A stretch of DNA of 64,000 nucleotides from CAWINY01 sp963837635 (GCA_963837635.1 CAWINY010000006.1:496001-560000), one strand, 5' to 3'; shown: positions 46,397-55,110, counted from the stretch's first letter. Notes: generated by a model from the sequence alone, not told the origin. Program-made: numbers and translations.

Positions 46397-46838
46397 TGGA
46401 ATTGGTAATTTTGTAATTCGTGCGGGTGCCTCGGGGAGACCTTCACCGCAGAGGACGCGGAGGGTTGCGCAGAGGGCGCAGAGGTTATGTAGGCCATCCG
46501 GAACGGGGTGATCGAGAGCAATTTTGCCGCTGATTCACGCTGATGACGCTGATCATGTTCGGAATCGACAGGTTTGCAATCGACATGGCAAACGCGCCGG
46601 AGGCGCCGAACGAAAATAGCCCAGGACGAAGTCCTGGGACCGCGTCCCCAAAGACGAAAGTGCCGGAGGCACGACCGAGCGTATATCACAGCAATTAGTT
46701 CCAAGCCCACCCTTCGCCAAAATCGGGCGAAAGGGTGGGCCACCCACCAGAACCGTCGAGGTTATTGCTTTCTGGGTTATGTTGTGTCCAAATGGTGCAA
46801 GCTGGATGAGATTTAACGCAGAAAGGGGGTGAGACGAT
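46397..46838. repeat. Gene-free stretch with arms of families A, G and H
   Basis: Family A single arm at 46443-46485, a family G arm at 46530-46556, a CCCAGGACGAAGTCCTGGG hairpin at 46619-46637 and GTGCCGGAGGCACGACC just after it. It ends with the promoter and a GGGGGTGAG ribosome binding site of the next small gene. Confidence 0.65.
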
Positions 46839-47141
46839 ATGGCGTATTACTACATTGAGCCTCGTGCAAACGTGAACTGCGGGGCCTACCGGCTACAGCA
46901 GCACCAGCAGCCACAGCCCGCGATACAGAGCAGACCGCCCGCAGTCCAGGGTGATCCTGACTTTGATATCCGAAGTTGGGGTGACTTGCTCACAGGGGTA
47001 CGGCGCACGCTGGAAATTTTCTACACTTCGCCGGGGAAAGACGTTCTGAAGATCTTTTTTGATGTTTGGCAGGAACAGAACGTTGCTGAGCGGAAACGCT
47101 CAAGACGAACGCGATTACGTTCTCACCCTCTCCATAAGTAA
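46839..47141 (+). CDS. Small hypothetical protein with its own strong RBS and terminator
   Basis: 100 residues, starting AYYYIEPRANVNCGAYRLQ, then a Gln/Pro-rich stretch, then DFDIRSWGDLLTGVRRTLEIFYTSPGKDVLKIFFDVWQEQ and a very basic C-terminus (ERKRSRRTRLRSHPLHK). GGGGGTGAG lies 6 nt before the ATG and an intrinsic terminator follows at once, so it is a genuine single-gene unit. Family unknown; the basic end could bind nucleic acid. Confidence 0.7.
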   Translation: MAYYYIEPRANVNCGAYRLQQHQQPQPAIQSRPPAVQGDPDFDIRSWGDLLTGVRRTLEIFYTSPGKDVLKIFFDVWQEQNVAERKRSRRTRLRSHPLHK

Positions 47142-47145
47142 GCAC

Positions 47146-47186
47146 AAGGGGCGCGGAATGATGCATGGTTCCGCACCCCTTTTCTT
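47146..47186 (+). terminator. Intrinsic terminator of the small basic-protein gene
   Basis: AAGGGGCGCGGAA and TTCCGCACCCCTTTT pair over about 12 bp with one mismatch around a 10-nt loop, followed by TTTCTTTG. Confidence 0.8.
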
Positions 47187-47401
47187 TGCTGCTCTGCGAA
47201 GAATCCGGCCCCCGCTCACTTCCTCTTTGTTGCCTGCTTCAAGACGGCTTCCGCGCCGACCTTCGCCAGACCAAGTACAATGCTGGAGCGCGTCAACATT
47301 GTGACGGGCCAAATGCGGTTGGCGGAACATAGTGGTGCAGACCACCAAGCTCTGCCCTGGGGCAAATTACCAAATTACAAATCACCCAATTACGAAATGT
47401 C

Positions 47402-48037
47402 TTATCGTTTCACGATAGGGCTGTAGCCATCGCTGACCAGCCGCGCTTTGAGCGCGTCGGCCTGCTTGGAATCGGCAAAGGGGCCGATCTGCACGTGGTA
47501 GAAGTTGTCTAGTGGATTAAGGGTCAGGAAGGCGGCGTACTGCTTGCGCTTTAGCGCGGCCACCAGCGCTTCGGCGTCCTGCGGTTTCGTGACCGCTGCC
47601 ACCTGTACGATGTAGCCCCCAGCCGCCGCATTTGCAGCGCTGGCAGGATGTGTCATTTCAGGAGCAGTTCGGCTGGGCGGGTTGACAGGCGGGGCTGTAG
47701 GTAGAGGTGCAGGCGTCACCGGGGATGCGGCAGGCTGAGACGTGGTGGCCGCCACCGGCTCCACCGTGGGCTGCGACTGTGTTTCCGGGGCATTGGCAGC
47801 GGTATCAGCGAGCGGCGCGGCCGGCTCTGGCGTTACGGTGCCGGAACTTGCCGAAGACTTGGAGGTGGTCGAACTCGCCGCGTCCGGGATCAGATTCGCG
47901 GCCGTGGCCGAAATCGAGCTCTTTCCCAGCGAGAAGCCGATGCCGAAAAAGGCGGCGCACAACACTACCAGTCCAATAAACAAGCCTAGCAACTTACCTG
48001 TGCCCAGCGTGATCTCCGTCTCTCCTTGCCCGTCCAT
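47402..48037 (-). CDS. SPOR-domain inner membrane protein
   Basis: 211 residues: short cytoplasmic start, one membrane helix (about 15-38), a long Ala/Pro/Thr/Ser linker and a C-terminal SPOR domain (about 137-211) starting GGYIVQVAAVTKPQDAEALVAALKRKQY and ending FYHVQIGPFADSKQADALKARLVSDGY. SPOR domains bind denuded glycan strands at division septa. The stomatin gene lies 12 bp upstream on the same strand. Confidence 0.92.
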   Translation of the reverse strand: MDGQGETEITLGTGKLLGLFIGLVVLCAAFFGIGFSLGKSSISATAANLIPDAASSTTSKSSASSGTVTPEPAAPLADTAANAPETQSQPTVEPVAATTSQPAASPVTPAPLPTAPPVNPPSRTAPEMTHPASAANAAAGGYIVQVAAVTKPQDAEALVAALKRKQYAAFLTLNPLDNFYHVQIGPFADSKQADALKARLVSDGYSPIVKR

Positions 48038-48049
48038 GGTGGCTTGTCC

Positions 48050-48859
48050 TTACTTGGCCTGAATTTCCGGCGCAGTCGTTGCCGGTGCGTTGGTCCTCGC
48101 CTTCATCTGATCCAGCACGCTTTGCAGGCCGGACAGGATGTCCAACGGCAGGGGGAAGACGATGGTCGTGTTCTTCTCCACCCCGATCTCTGTGAGTGTC
48201 TGCAGATACCGCAATTGAATGCTGACCGGCTCGCCGGCCAGCAGGTGCGCCGCATCCACCAGCCGCTGCGCCGCGGAGAATTCGCCTTCGGCGTGGATGA
48301 TCTTGGCGCGCTTTTCGCGTTCGGCTTCGGCCTGTTTCGCAATGGCGCGCAGCATCGACTCGGGAAGATCGACCTGCTTGACCTCGACCGCCGTAACCTT
48401 TACCCCCCAGGGCGCGGTGTGCTGGTCAAGGATGCTCTGCAAGCGCACATTGACACTTTCCCGATGCGAGAGCAACTCGTCCAATTCCACCTCGCCCAGC
48501 ACGGAACGCAGCGTGGTCTGGGCAAATTGCGATGTCTGGTAAAGAAAGTTGGAAACCTCGACCACGGCCTTGAGCGGATCCACCACGCGCAGAAAGATGA
48601 CCGCGTTGACTTTCAGGGTCACGTTGTCGCGGGTAATGATGTCCTGGGGCGGAACCTCCAGCGCCTCCTGGCGCAGGGAGATGCGGTTGATGGTGTCCAC
48701 CGGGGCAAACACCAGGATCACGCCCGGCCCCTTGGGCAACGGCAGCACGCGTCCGAGCCGGAAGATCACGCCGCGCTCATACTCGCGCAGGATCTTGATC
48801 GAATTCACCAAGTACAGAATGACGATGACGATTGGAACGAACAGAACGTAGGATTCCAT
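48050..48859 (-). CDS. Stomatin/prohibitin-like slipin (SPFH domain)
   Basis: 269 residues: an N-terminal membrane helix, then the SPFH domain with REYERGVIFRLGRVLPLPKGPGVILVFAPVDTI, DNVTLKVNAVIFLRVVDPLKAV and HTAPWGVKVTAVEVKQVDLPESM, then a coiled-coil segment rich in AEAEREKRAKIIHAEGE. Slipins form membrane microdomain scaffolds and are often paired with NfeD; here the partner is a SPOR protein instead. Residue lengths and motifs are standard. Confidence 0.93.
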   Translation of the reverse strand: MESYVLFVPIVIVILYLVNSIKILREYERGVIFRLGRVLPLPKGPGVILVFAPVDTINRISLRQEALEVPPQDIITRDNVTLKVNAVIFLRVVDPLKAVVEVSNFLYQTSQFAQTTLRSVLGEVELDELLSHRESVNVRLQSILDQHTAPWGVKVTAVEVKQVDLPESMLRAIAKQAEAEREKRAKIIHAEGEFSAAQRLVDAAHLLAGEPVSIQLRYLQTLTEIGVEKNTTIVFPLPLDILSGLQSVLDQMKARTNAPATTAPEIQAK

Positions 48860-48961
48860 CTGCGCCTCCGATACTCGGCGTTCAAAGCTTGCGCGGATTG
48901 TACCAGCTTTTGCGCGGATGCCCGCCGCTTTCAGCTACTCCAGTTGCCTCTTAAGTTAACA

Positions 48962-49137
48962 GCATCAGCCATCAGCCATCAGCCGTCAGCCATCAGGAAC
49001 ACCCGAGCGCATTGCCGGAACACGGGGTATCACCAGCCTCTCAGGGCGGATTGTATCTGTGCCCGGCCAAGGGCTGAGCACAGTGGAACTGGAACTATGG
49101 AGCTGGTTTTCCTGACGGTTGACGGCTGATGGCTGAC
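48962..49137. repeat. Family D palindrome ahead of the YVTN lipoprotein gene
   Basis: Left arm AGCATCAGCCATCAGCCATC and onward (48962-49000) and right arm CCTGACGGTTGACGGCTGATGG and onward (49109-49137) are inverse copies about 175 bp across, in a 414-bp stretch between the divergent slipin and lipoprotein genes. No other feature seen there. Confidence 0.7.
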
Positions 49138-49273
49138 CGCCGATTTGATTACTCGCAGCGCCATGCTGATACACTGTCCTCTTCCGAGGGCCAATCCAGC
49201 TGGTTGTCATGCAGCGCACGCCACCCGGCAAAGGTGCGGAAAGGGAAGAGCCCCCGGGCTTCGTTGCAAACCA

Positions 49274-50413
49274 GTGAACTTGCGACCGATCAAACTCTTC
49301 GCCGTGTTGGCACTCGCCTGTCTCGCCGCCTGTAACCGGGGCCGTCAAGCCGACAGCAAGTACCGCGAATACGCCTATGTGACCAACCGCCAGAGCGACA
49401 CGGTCACCGTGGTCGATATCACCCGGCTTCAGCCCGCGAAAACCGTGGCGGTGGGCCACAGCCCCACCGGCGTGGCCGCGAACCCGGCGAAGAGCGAAAT
49501 CTACGTCGTCAACACCGAATCCAACAACATCACCTTCCTTGACGCCGAGCGCAACGCGGTGGTGGCAACCGTCGGCGTGCATCGCGCGCCCTATTTCATC
49601 AGCGTCTCGCGGGATGGCAGGCGCGGCTACGTGGCCAACTCGGGTTCGGCCAATGTTTCGGTGCTCGATCTGGAGGCGCGAAAGGTCATCACCAATATCC
49701 GTGTAGGGAACGCGCCCGGTCTGGCACGCGTCTCGCCGGACGGAAAAACCGTGGTGGTCTCCAACCGAGCCGATGACACGGTCTCCCTGATCGACGCCGA
49801 CAAGCTTGCCGTCCGTGCGACCGTCCCTTCCTGCAAGCAGCCGGAAGATATCGCCATCCTGCCGGATAATAGCAAGGCTTTCGTCGCCTGCACCGGCTCG
49901 GCCCAGATTGCCGCCATCGATCTGAAACTTGTACGGGTGATCGCGCTGCTCGATGTGGGCAAGACTCCGACGAATCTCGCCATGAAGCCCGATGGCGGCG
50001 AGTTGTTCGTCTCCAACTTCGATTCCCAGACGGTTTCCGTGGTGGAAACCACGACCAATGAGGTCAGCGGCAGCTACGTGATCGGTGAACATCCGGTACG
50101 CGGGTTGGTAAGCGCAGATAACTCCACGCTCTACATCAGCAGCTTCGGCTCGAACTCGATTTCGATCTTCAGCATCGACGACGGCAAGCTGATCACCACC
50201 GTGCTCGTGGGCAACAAGCCCGACGCGCTGGCGCTTTCCGCGAATCAGGTATTCCTGTTTGCCTTGGACAGCGAGTCCGGCGACGTCGCGGTAGTGCGCA
50301 CCACCGCGCGCCGCTACGGCCAGCAGACCTCGCAGGCGGCGCTGTATGCCGCCATTCCCGCCGGGGTGCAGCCGACCGCGATCGCTGTGAAGGCCTTCAT
50401 GGCTTCAAAGTAA
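49274..50413 (+). CDS. YVTN beta-propeller lipoprotein
   Basis: GTG 49274 gives 379 residues with a lipoprotein signal ending in the lipobox LAAC; the open frame reaches back to 49145 but the extra part is not signal-like. The mature protein is a run of seven-bladed propeller repeats of the form YVTNRQSDTVTVVDI, IYVVNTESNNITFLD, GYVANSGSANVSVLDL and so on. Such proteins are periplasmic or surface binding scaffolds; the ligand is unknown. Confidence 0.88.
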   Translation: MNLRPIKLFAVLALACLAACNRGRQADSKYREYAYVTNRQSDTVTVVDITRLQPAKTVAVGHSPTGVAANPAKSEIYVVNTESNNITFLDAERNAVVATVGVHRAPYFISVSRDGRRGYVANSGSANVSVLDLEARKVITNIRVGNAPGLARVSPDGKTVVVSNRADDTVSLIDADKLAVRATVPSCKQPEDIAILPDNSKAFVACTGSAQIAAIDLKLVRVIALLDVGKTPTNLAMKPDGGELFVSNFDSQTVSVVETTTNEVSGSYVIGEHPVRGLVSADNSTLYISSFGSNSISIFSIDDGKLITTVLVGNKPDALALSANQVFLFALDSESGDVAVVRTTARRYGQQTSQAALYAAIPAGVQPTAIAVKAFMASK

Positions 50414-50419
50414 GATTTA

Positions 50420-50508
50420 CCGCGGATTACACGGATCGTACACGGATGCACACGGATTTCCCTTGGGACATCCGTGTCGATCCGTTTCAATCCGTTCAAT
50501 CCGCGGTA
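50420..50508. repeat. Family F palindrome (ACGGAT units) ahead of murB
   Basis: Left arm ACCGCGGATTACACGGATCG and onward, right arm CGATCCGTTTCAATCCGT and onward to CCGCGGTAAG. Same family as the pair around the GxxExxY gene, here with only about 15 nt between arms. Confidence 0.75.
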
Positions 50509-50560
50509 AGCCTTTCTCCTGCGGTGAAAGGTCTGCCCTTGCCTGCTACACTCGACCTCA

Positions 50561-51751
50561 GTGTTGATCCAGGAACAAGTTTCCCTCGCCCCGTTGACCA
50601 CGTTCGGCATCGGCGGCCCGGCGCGCTACTTTGCGGAAGCGGCTAATGCGGATGACCTGCGCGAAGCCATCGCGTTCGCCCGTGAGCACGATGCGCCGAT
50701 TTTCGTCCTCGGCGGAGGAAGCAATGTGCTGGTCGCCGATGAGGGCTTCCCTGGACTTGTGATCAAGGCGGCAATGCGCGGTGTCGAGCAGCGCGGCAAC
50801 AGGCTGACGGCGGGCGCGGGCGAGGACTGGGACCGACTGGTGGCCTATTCCGTCCAACTGGGCCTCGCCGGCCTGGAGTGCATGAGCGGCATTCCGGGAA
50901 GTGTCGGCGCAACCCCGGTGCAGAACGTCGGCGCCTATGGACAGGAAGTTTCCGCGACGATCGTCCAGGTGGAAGCGATCGACACCACCAGCTGTGAGTT
51001 GCGCATCTTCAGTAATGCGGAATGCGAATTTGCCTACCGCACCAGCTTGTTCAACACCACGGCTCGCGGGCGATTCATTATCACCCGGGTGACCTTTGAA
51101 CTGCGGCCCGGCGGCATGCCAAACATCTCGTATCGCGACCTGAAAGAACACTTCGGCGGTCGCACCCCAACCCTTACCGAAACGCGCGAGGCGGTGCTCG
51201 CCATTCGCCGCTCCAAGGGCATGCTGCTGAAGAACTTTACCGCAGAGGACGCAGAGTCCTGCGCCGAGGACGCAGAGCAAGAACGCAGAGGGCAGCCGGC
51301 CAACGATGATGACATGATCAATTCCTGCAGTGCCGGATCGTTCTTCAAGAATCCTGTGCTGCACGACAACGATTTCGCCGAGTTACACGGCCGCGCCGCG
51401 GCCCGGGGTATCATCGTGCCGAGCTATCCGGGGCTGACATCGCAACACAAAGTTCCGGCGGCTTGGCTGGTCGAGCAAGCTGGGTTTCCAAAGGGCTTTA
51501 CCTGCGGACTGGCCGGCATCTCCAGCAAACACGCGCTGGCCATCGTCAACCGTGGCGGAGCCCGCGCCGCTGACGTGATCGCCCTGAAAGACCAGATCCA
51601 ACGCGCGGTGCTCGAGCAGTTCGGAATCCAGTTACAGCCCGAACCGGTCTTCCTTGGCTTTGACGAGGGGGCTGCTTCCGATAGGCTTTTCGCTCTGGGC
51701 GACGCCGACACGGGTATTCCGGGCAAAGGCATTGCCTCGACGGTGCGGTAG
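50561..51751 (+). CDS. murB: UDP-N-acetylenolpyruvoylglucosamine reductase with repeat-derived insert
   Basis: FAD enzyme making UDP-MurNAc for peptidoglycan. GTG start, 396 residues. TTFGIGGPARYF, LGGGSNVLVADEGFPGLVI, GLECMSGIPGSVGATPVQNVGAYGQE, YRTSLF and the catalytic Ser segment SAGSFFKNP are intact, as is the C-terminal Glu region. Between AIRRSKGMLL and the SAGSFF motif, about 25 residues (KNFTAEDAESCAEDAEQERR and onward) are encoded by a family A repeat (51236-51295). The frame survives. The insert is in a loop that varies among MurB proteins. Confidence 0.95.
   Translation: MLIQEQVSLAPLTTFGIGGPARYFAEAANADDLREAIAFAREHDAPIFVLGGGSNVLVADEGFPGLVIKAAMRGVEQRGNRLTAGAGEDWDRLVAYSVQLGLAGLECMSGIPGSVGATPVQNVGAYGQEVSATIVQVEAIDTTSCELRIFSNAECEFAYRTSLFNTTARGRFIITRVTFELRPGGMPNISYRDLKEHFGGRTPTLTETREAVLAIRRSKGMLLKNFTAEDAESCAEDAEQERRGQPANDDDMINSCSAGSFFKNPVLHDNDFAELHGRAAARGIIVPSYPGLTSQHKVPAAWLVEQAGFPKGFTCGLAGISSKHALAIVNRGGARAADVIALKDQIQRAVLEQFGIQLQPEPVFLGFDEGAASDRLFALGDADTGIPGKGIASTVR
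51236..51295. repeat. Family A repeat inside murB
   Basis: TTTACCGCAGAGGACGCAGAG followed by degenerate GAGGACGCAGAG and GAACGCAGAGGG units, nearly identical to the intergenic arms at 6741 and 46443. Confidence 0.85.
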
Positions 51752-51754
51752 CCG

Positions 51755-53044
51755 ATGGAGCCGAATTCCTTCTTTGTGACCGCCGAGTACTGGCGGCTGG
51801 TGCGCGGCAACCCGAACTATCGCCGCCTGTGGATTGCGCAAGTCATCAGCGAGATCGGCGACTGGTTCTACTCCATCGCCATTTACAGCCTGCTGATCGA
51901 TCTGACGGGCAGGGCCGGCTCGGTGGCATTGGCGCTGGTGTTGCAGGTGCTTCCGCAAACCTTCATCGGACCCACCGCCGGAGTGGTAAACGACCGCATC
52001 AGCCGCAAGCAGGTGATGATTGCCGCCGACCTGGCGCGGGTGGTCATCGTTTTTTCCATGCTGCTGGTGCGCTCGCGCAGCATGGTCTGGCTGGTCTATC
52101 CGCTGCTGCTGCTGGAAACGCTGATGGCTGCGTTCTTCGAGCCGGCGCGCAGCTCGGTGATCCCCAACATCACGCCCCGCGACCAGCTCACCACCGCCAA
52201 CACGCTCGCCTCCACGACCTGGTCCTTTAACCTGGCCATCGGTGCGGCGCTGGGCGGACTGGTTGGCCTGCTGCTCGGGCGCAACGCCGTATTTCTCCTT
52301 AACGCGCTGTCGTTCCTGGCTTCGGCGCTGCTCATCGCGCGCATGAAATTTGAGGAACCTCATCTTAAAAACAGCACCCCATTGCGCCCGCGCGATCTGG
52401 TTGACTTCGAGCCGGTGATCGACGGCGCGCGCTACATCGCGCAGGACGCCCGCCGCTTCGTCACCGTGTTTGCCAAGACGGGTCTTGGCATCCTCGGCGT
52501 CTCCTGGGTGGTGTTTCCGATCATGGCGGAAAGGGTGTTTCCGCTCACCTCGATCGCGGTCAGCCAGGGGCGGCGCACCATGCTCGGGATGAGCCTGCTG
52601 ATGACGGCACGGGGCGTCGGCGCTCTGCTCGGGCCCTTGCTCTCCGCAGGCTGGGTGCACCAGGACGAACGGCGGTTGCGCCGTATTATCCTCATCGGCT
52701 ATCTGATGGGCGGCCTCGGCTACCTGGCACTTTCCATCTCGCCGACGCTTGCCATCGCCTGCATCGCGGTGATACTCGCGCACATGGGCGGCTCCAGCGT
52801 TTGGGTGCACTCGACCACCCTGCTGCAACTGCGCACTCATGACGAGTTCCGCGGCCGCGTCTTTTCCACCGAATTCGGACTGTGCATGGCGAGCATTGCC
52901 GCGGCAGCGTACCTCAGCGGCGCCGCCATCGACCACGGAGTTAGCGCACGCAGCGTGGCCGCCGTAGGCGGGGCGCTGATGTTTCTTCCCATGATCGCGT
53001 GGGCGCTGAGCGGCAGGGTGTGGAAAGCAGAAGAGGACGCTTAG
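51755..53044 (+). CDS. MFS transporter (EntS/NreB-like exporter type)
   Basis: 429 residues, about twelve membrane helices. The short start before RLWIAQVISEIGDWFYSIAIYSLLIDLTG, the loop motif VVNDRISRKQVMIAADLARVV, and FEPARSSVIPNI belong to the MFS_3-type exporters (enterobactin or metal exporters, many unknown). A partly helical loop lies in the middle. It starts 3 bp after murB so is probably co-transcribed; no link of function to murB is known. Confidence 0.9.
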   Translation: MEPNSFFVTAEYWRLVRGNPNYRRLWIAQVISEIGDWFYSIAIYSLLIDLTGRAGSVALALVLQVLPQTFIGPTAGVVNDRISRKQVMIAADLARVVIVFSMLLVRSRSMVWLVYPLLLLETLMAAFFEPARSSVIPNITPRDQLTTANTLASTTWSFNLAIGAALGGLVGLLLGRNAVFLLNALSFLASALLIARMKFEEPHLKNSTPLRPRDLVDFEPVIDGARYIAQDARRFVTVFAKTGLGILGVSWVVFPIMAERVFPLTSIAVSQGRRTMLGMSLLMTARGVGALLGPLLSAGWVHQDERRLRRIILIGYLMGGLGYLALSISPTLAIACIAVILAHMGGSSVWVHSTTLLQLRTHDEFRGRVFSTEFGLCMASIAAAAYLSGAAIDHGVSARSVAAVGGALMFLPMIAWALSGRVWKAEEDA

Positions 53045-53082
53045 CACGGTTCCAACAACCAGGCGAGCCGCACAAGATACAA

Positions 53083-54561
53083 CTACAGCTCGATGTGGAG
53101 CCGGAAGCCGGGGATAATCACCGGCCCACGATCCCGGTTGTAGCCGGGATTGGTCACGTATTGCACATCGGGCGACACATAGATTCCCCTCCACAGGTGA
53201 ACCGTGTAGTAGCTTTCGAGAATCTGTTCGCGTCCGTAGTTGAGCGCGCCATCGCCGATAATGAAACCCAAGCCGCCCAGCGCAAGGTACCGCTGATGGT
53301 CGCCTGAGATCGCGTTCGAGGCGAATGCGATGCCGGCCCGGTCCTTCCTGCGGCCCCATATTGTGCCGTCAAAGCCCACCCCAACCGACGCCTCTTGATC
53401 AACTTCCGTGTACACGTACGATTCGGTTTTGCCGTTGTTCCAGCCGAAACGGCCAAATAGCTTCACCGTTGGCGTGAGCGACTGCTCCAGGTTGACGCCG
53501 AAGCCGTATTTCCGGGTCGTCTGCAATGGGTGAGCAGTGATGTCCGGTGCCCGATCGACGTGGGCCAGGTAGCGGTTGATGGCGTCTCGGTAGCGGCCCA
53601 TGTTGGCGTAGTTCTGAAAGCTGAGCAGGCGGATCGTGCCGGCCCTTTTCGGCAACAGTCCGCGCCGGATCTCCAGCTCGAAATTCTCGGCATGAGCCCG
53701 CCGCAGGTTCCATTGCATGTCGATGCCATTGGCGACCGTCGGCATCAAGGCCTCGCTGAAGCGCAAGGCCCAATTCCGGTCCTGGTATTCGGCAATGGCG
53801 CCCCAGGTGTAGCCGCGCGTGTCGGCGGCATAATCGTAGGCGCCGTTTTGATCGATGGCCCAGTTCATGAATTGCAGATGGCTGTCGCTGCCAACCGAGT
53901 TCACGTCAAAAAAGTCAGGCATGGTGAACTTGCCGGCACGGATCTCCAGCCGACGCGCCGGCAGTTGGTTGAACAGCGAGAGCGGACCGCGCTGGTTCTC
54001 CACCTTTTCCTTACTCAGGCCGATGATCTGGTGGAACATCAGGCGAGCGACGTAGGGCCTCGGGCCCAAGCTGGGATTGCGCACCGCATCCAGATTGGAA
54101 AAACCCGCCAGGCCGAGGGCCGTGCTCAGTCCCTGGCCGCCAGTCTCTTCCAGGTCAAACAGGACCTCGGTCGAATGGTTGAAGCGCACCCCGGTAAACA
54201 GCGTCATGACACGCGAGGTGGCCTTCTCATAGACGGGGAGAAGGCTGTTGGCGCCGGTGTACTTGGCGTCAAACGGCGGATGCGCCTGGGAGATGAAGTT
54301 GATCTGGCCGGACAGCCAGAACGGGCCGTCCTTAAAATGCGGAAAGATGCTCTCGGGGCCGCCCTCGGGCGCGGGAGTTGGCGGATCCGCGTCGGCGTCA
54401 GCCGCACCGCGCAGCGCCTGCCCCGGCAGCTCCGAAGTGGGCACCGAAGTTGCCGATTGAGCCTGCAGGGATGAGGCTGCGCCCGCTAGAAGCATGAGCA
54501 GAACGGTTAAAAGCCAGCAAACACCGCGAATGAAAATGGATCCCATGAGGACGTCCGGCAC
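53083..54561 (-). CDS. OprB-family outer-membrane porin
   Basis: 492 residues. Signal peptide at the start, followed by a Pro/Ala-rich linker, then a 16-strand-type barrel rich in aromatic residues with alternating pattern. WLSGQINFISQAHPPFDAKYTG, LSGDHQRYLALGG-like turns and the end EQILESYYTVHLWRGIYVSPDVQYVTNPGYNRDRGPV match the carbohydrate-porin family; the last residue is Leu rather than Phe. No sugar gene is near; instead it follows the NRAMP-related transporter and has a Fur-box-like site, so it may serve metal uptake. Confidence 0.9.
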   Translation of the reverse strand: MPDVLMGSIFIRGVCWLLTVLLMLLAGAASSLQAQSATSVPTSELPGQALRGAADADADPPTPAPEGGPESIFPHFKDGPFWLSGQINFISQAHPPFDAKYTGANSLLPVYEKATSRVMTLFTGVRFNHSTEVLFDLEETGGQGLSTALGLAGFSNLDAVRNPSLGPRPYVARLMFHQIIGLSKEKVENQRGPLSLFNQLPARRLEIRAGKFTMPDFFDVNSVGSDSHLQFMNWAIDQNGAYDYAADTRGYTWGAIAEYQDRNWALRFSEALMPTVANGIDMQWNLRRAHAENFELEIRRGLLPKRAGTIRLLSFQNYANMGRYRDAINRYLAHVDRAPDITAHPLQTTRKYGFGVNLEQSLTPTVKLFGRFGWNNGKTESYVYTEVDQEASVGVGFDGTIWGRRKDRAGIAFASNAISGDHQRYLALGGLGFIIGDGALNYGREQILESYYTVHLWRGIYVSPDVQYVTNPGYNRDRGPVIIPGFRLHIEL

Positions 54562-54583
54562 TTCCTTATGAATTTCTCTGTAT

Positions 54584-54602
54584 GAAAATGATAATCATAT
54601 TC
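54584..54602. promoter_or_regulatory. Fur-box-like site ahead of the OprB-type porin
   Basis: GAAAATGATAATCATATTC matches 16 of 19 positions of the classical Fur box. It lies 23 bp before the porin start codon, where a bound repressor would block transcription. No fur gene is in the window. Confidence 0.65.
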
Positions 54603-54708
54603 AAGATGTCTGGATTATCTGTGTCTTCGTGACCCCGGTCTGTGACTCCCATCACCGCCGCTCGTGATATCGTGGTGAATACCTAATATGATGCGTATGT
54701 AGGTATAC

Positions 54709-54730
54709 TATGTTAACTATAGTTCACATA
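54709..54730. promoter_or_regulatory. 22-bp palindrome, likely operator in the porin promoter
   Basis: Two 11-bp arms (TATGTTAACTA and TAGTTCACATA) match with a single mismatch. On the minus strand it overlaps the 17-nt spacer of a candidate promoter with TTGTAT (-35) and TAGTAT (-10). The binding protein is unknown. Confidence 0.5.
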
Positions 54731-54846
54731 CAACTGATTGCCATTCAGGGGCCAACTCACGTCCTCGCGGCTAGGGCGCCGACCGGGACAGATATCCCGC
54801 ATGCGAAACTCGCCCAAGCACAACCAGGAGAGAAGAATCTGATTGC

Positions 54847-55089
54847 TTAGTGCTTGCCAAAGAATCCCGCCAAGTCCCCGACGTGATAGAAGACGAGCAG
54901 AACCATCAGGACCAGGTAACCGCGCAGCGCCATCAGTGAAACCTTCACGCTGGTGGTCATCGCCATCGGCCCGAGGGCCGAAGTGTCGACCTTCTCTTCC
55001 GGCTGGTCATCCAGCGGATGCACCACCACGTAGCGGTTCTCCGGAATCTGGTTCAGATCGATATCCATGGTTGCTGACATGAAATGCAT
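54847..55089 (-). CDS. Small single-helix membrane protein following the NRAMP-related transporter
   Basis: 80 residues. GAGGAGG lies 8 nt before the ATG at 55089, an excellent site. The first 45 residues are soluble and acidic, including IPENRYVVVHPLDDQPEEKVD; the C-terminal half has one membrane helix (RGYLVLMVLLVFYHVGDLAGFFG) with a His. It starts 21 bp after the transporter stop, so the two are co-transcribed. No family recognised. A small accessory subunit of the transporter is a reasonable guess. Confidence 0.75.
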   Translation of the reverse strand: MHFMSATMDIDLNQIPENRYVVVHPLDDQPEEKVDTSALGPMAMTTSVKVSLMALRGYLVLMVLLVFYHVGDLAGFFGKH

Positions 55090-55110
55090 GTTCGTATCCT
55101 CCTCAAAATC

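Noticed and set aside
49145..49273. Longer N-terminus for the YVTN lipoprotein
   Set aside because: The extra 43 residues are Cys/Arg/His-rich and would bury the lipoprotein signal; GTG 49274 places the lipobox correctly.
51632..53359. 575-residue minus-strand frame opposite the MFS gene
   Set aside because: Arg/His/Gln-rich shadow with no recognisable domain; the plus strand encodes a well-formed membrane transporter.
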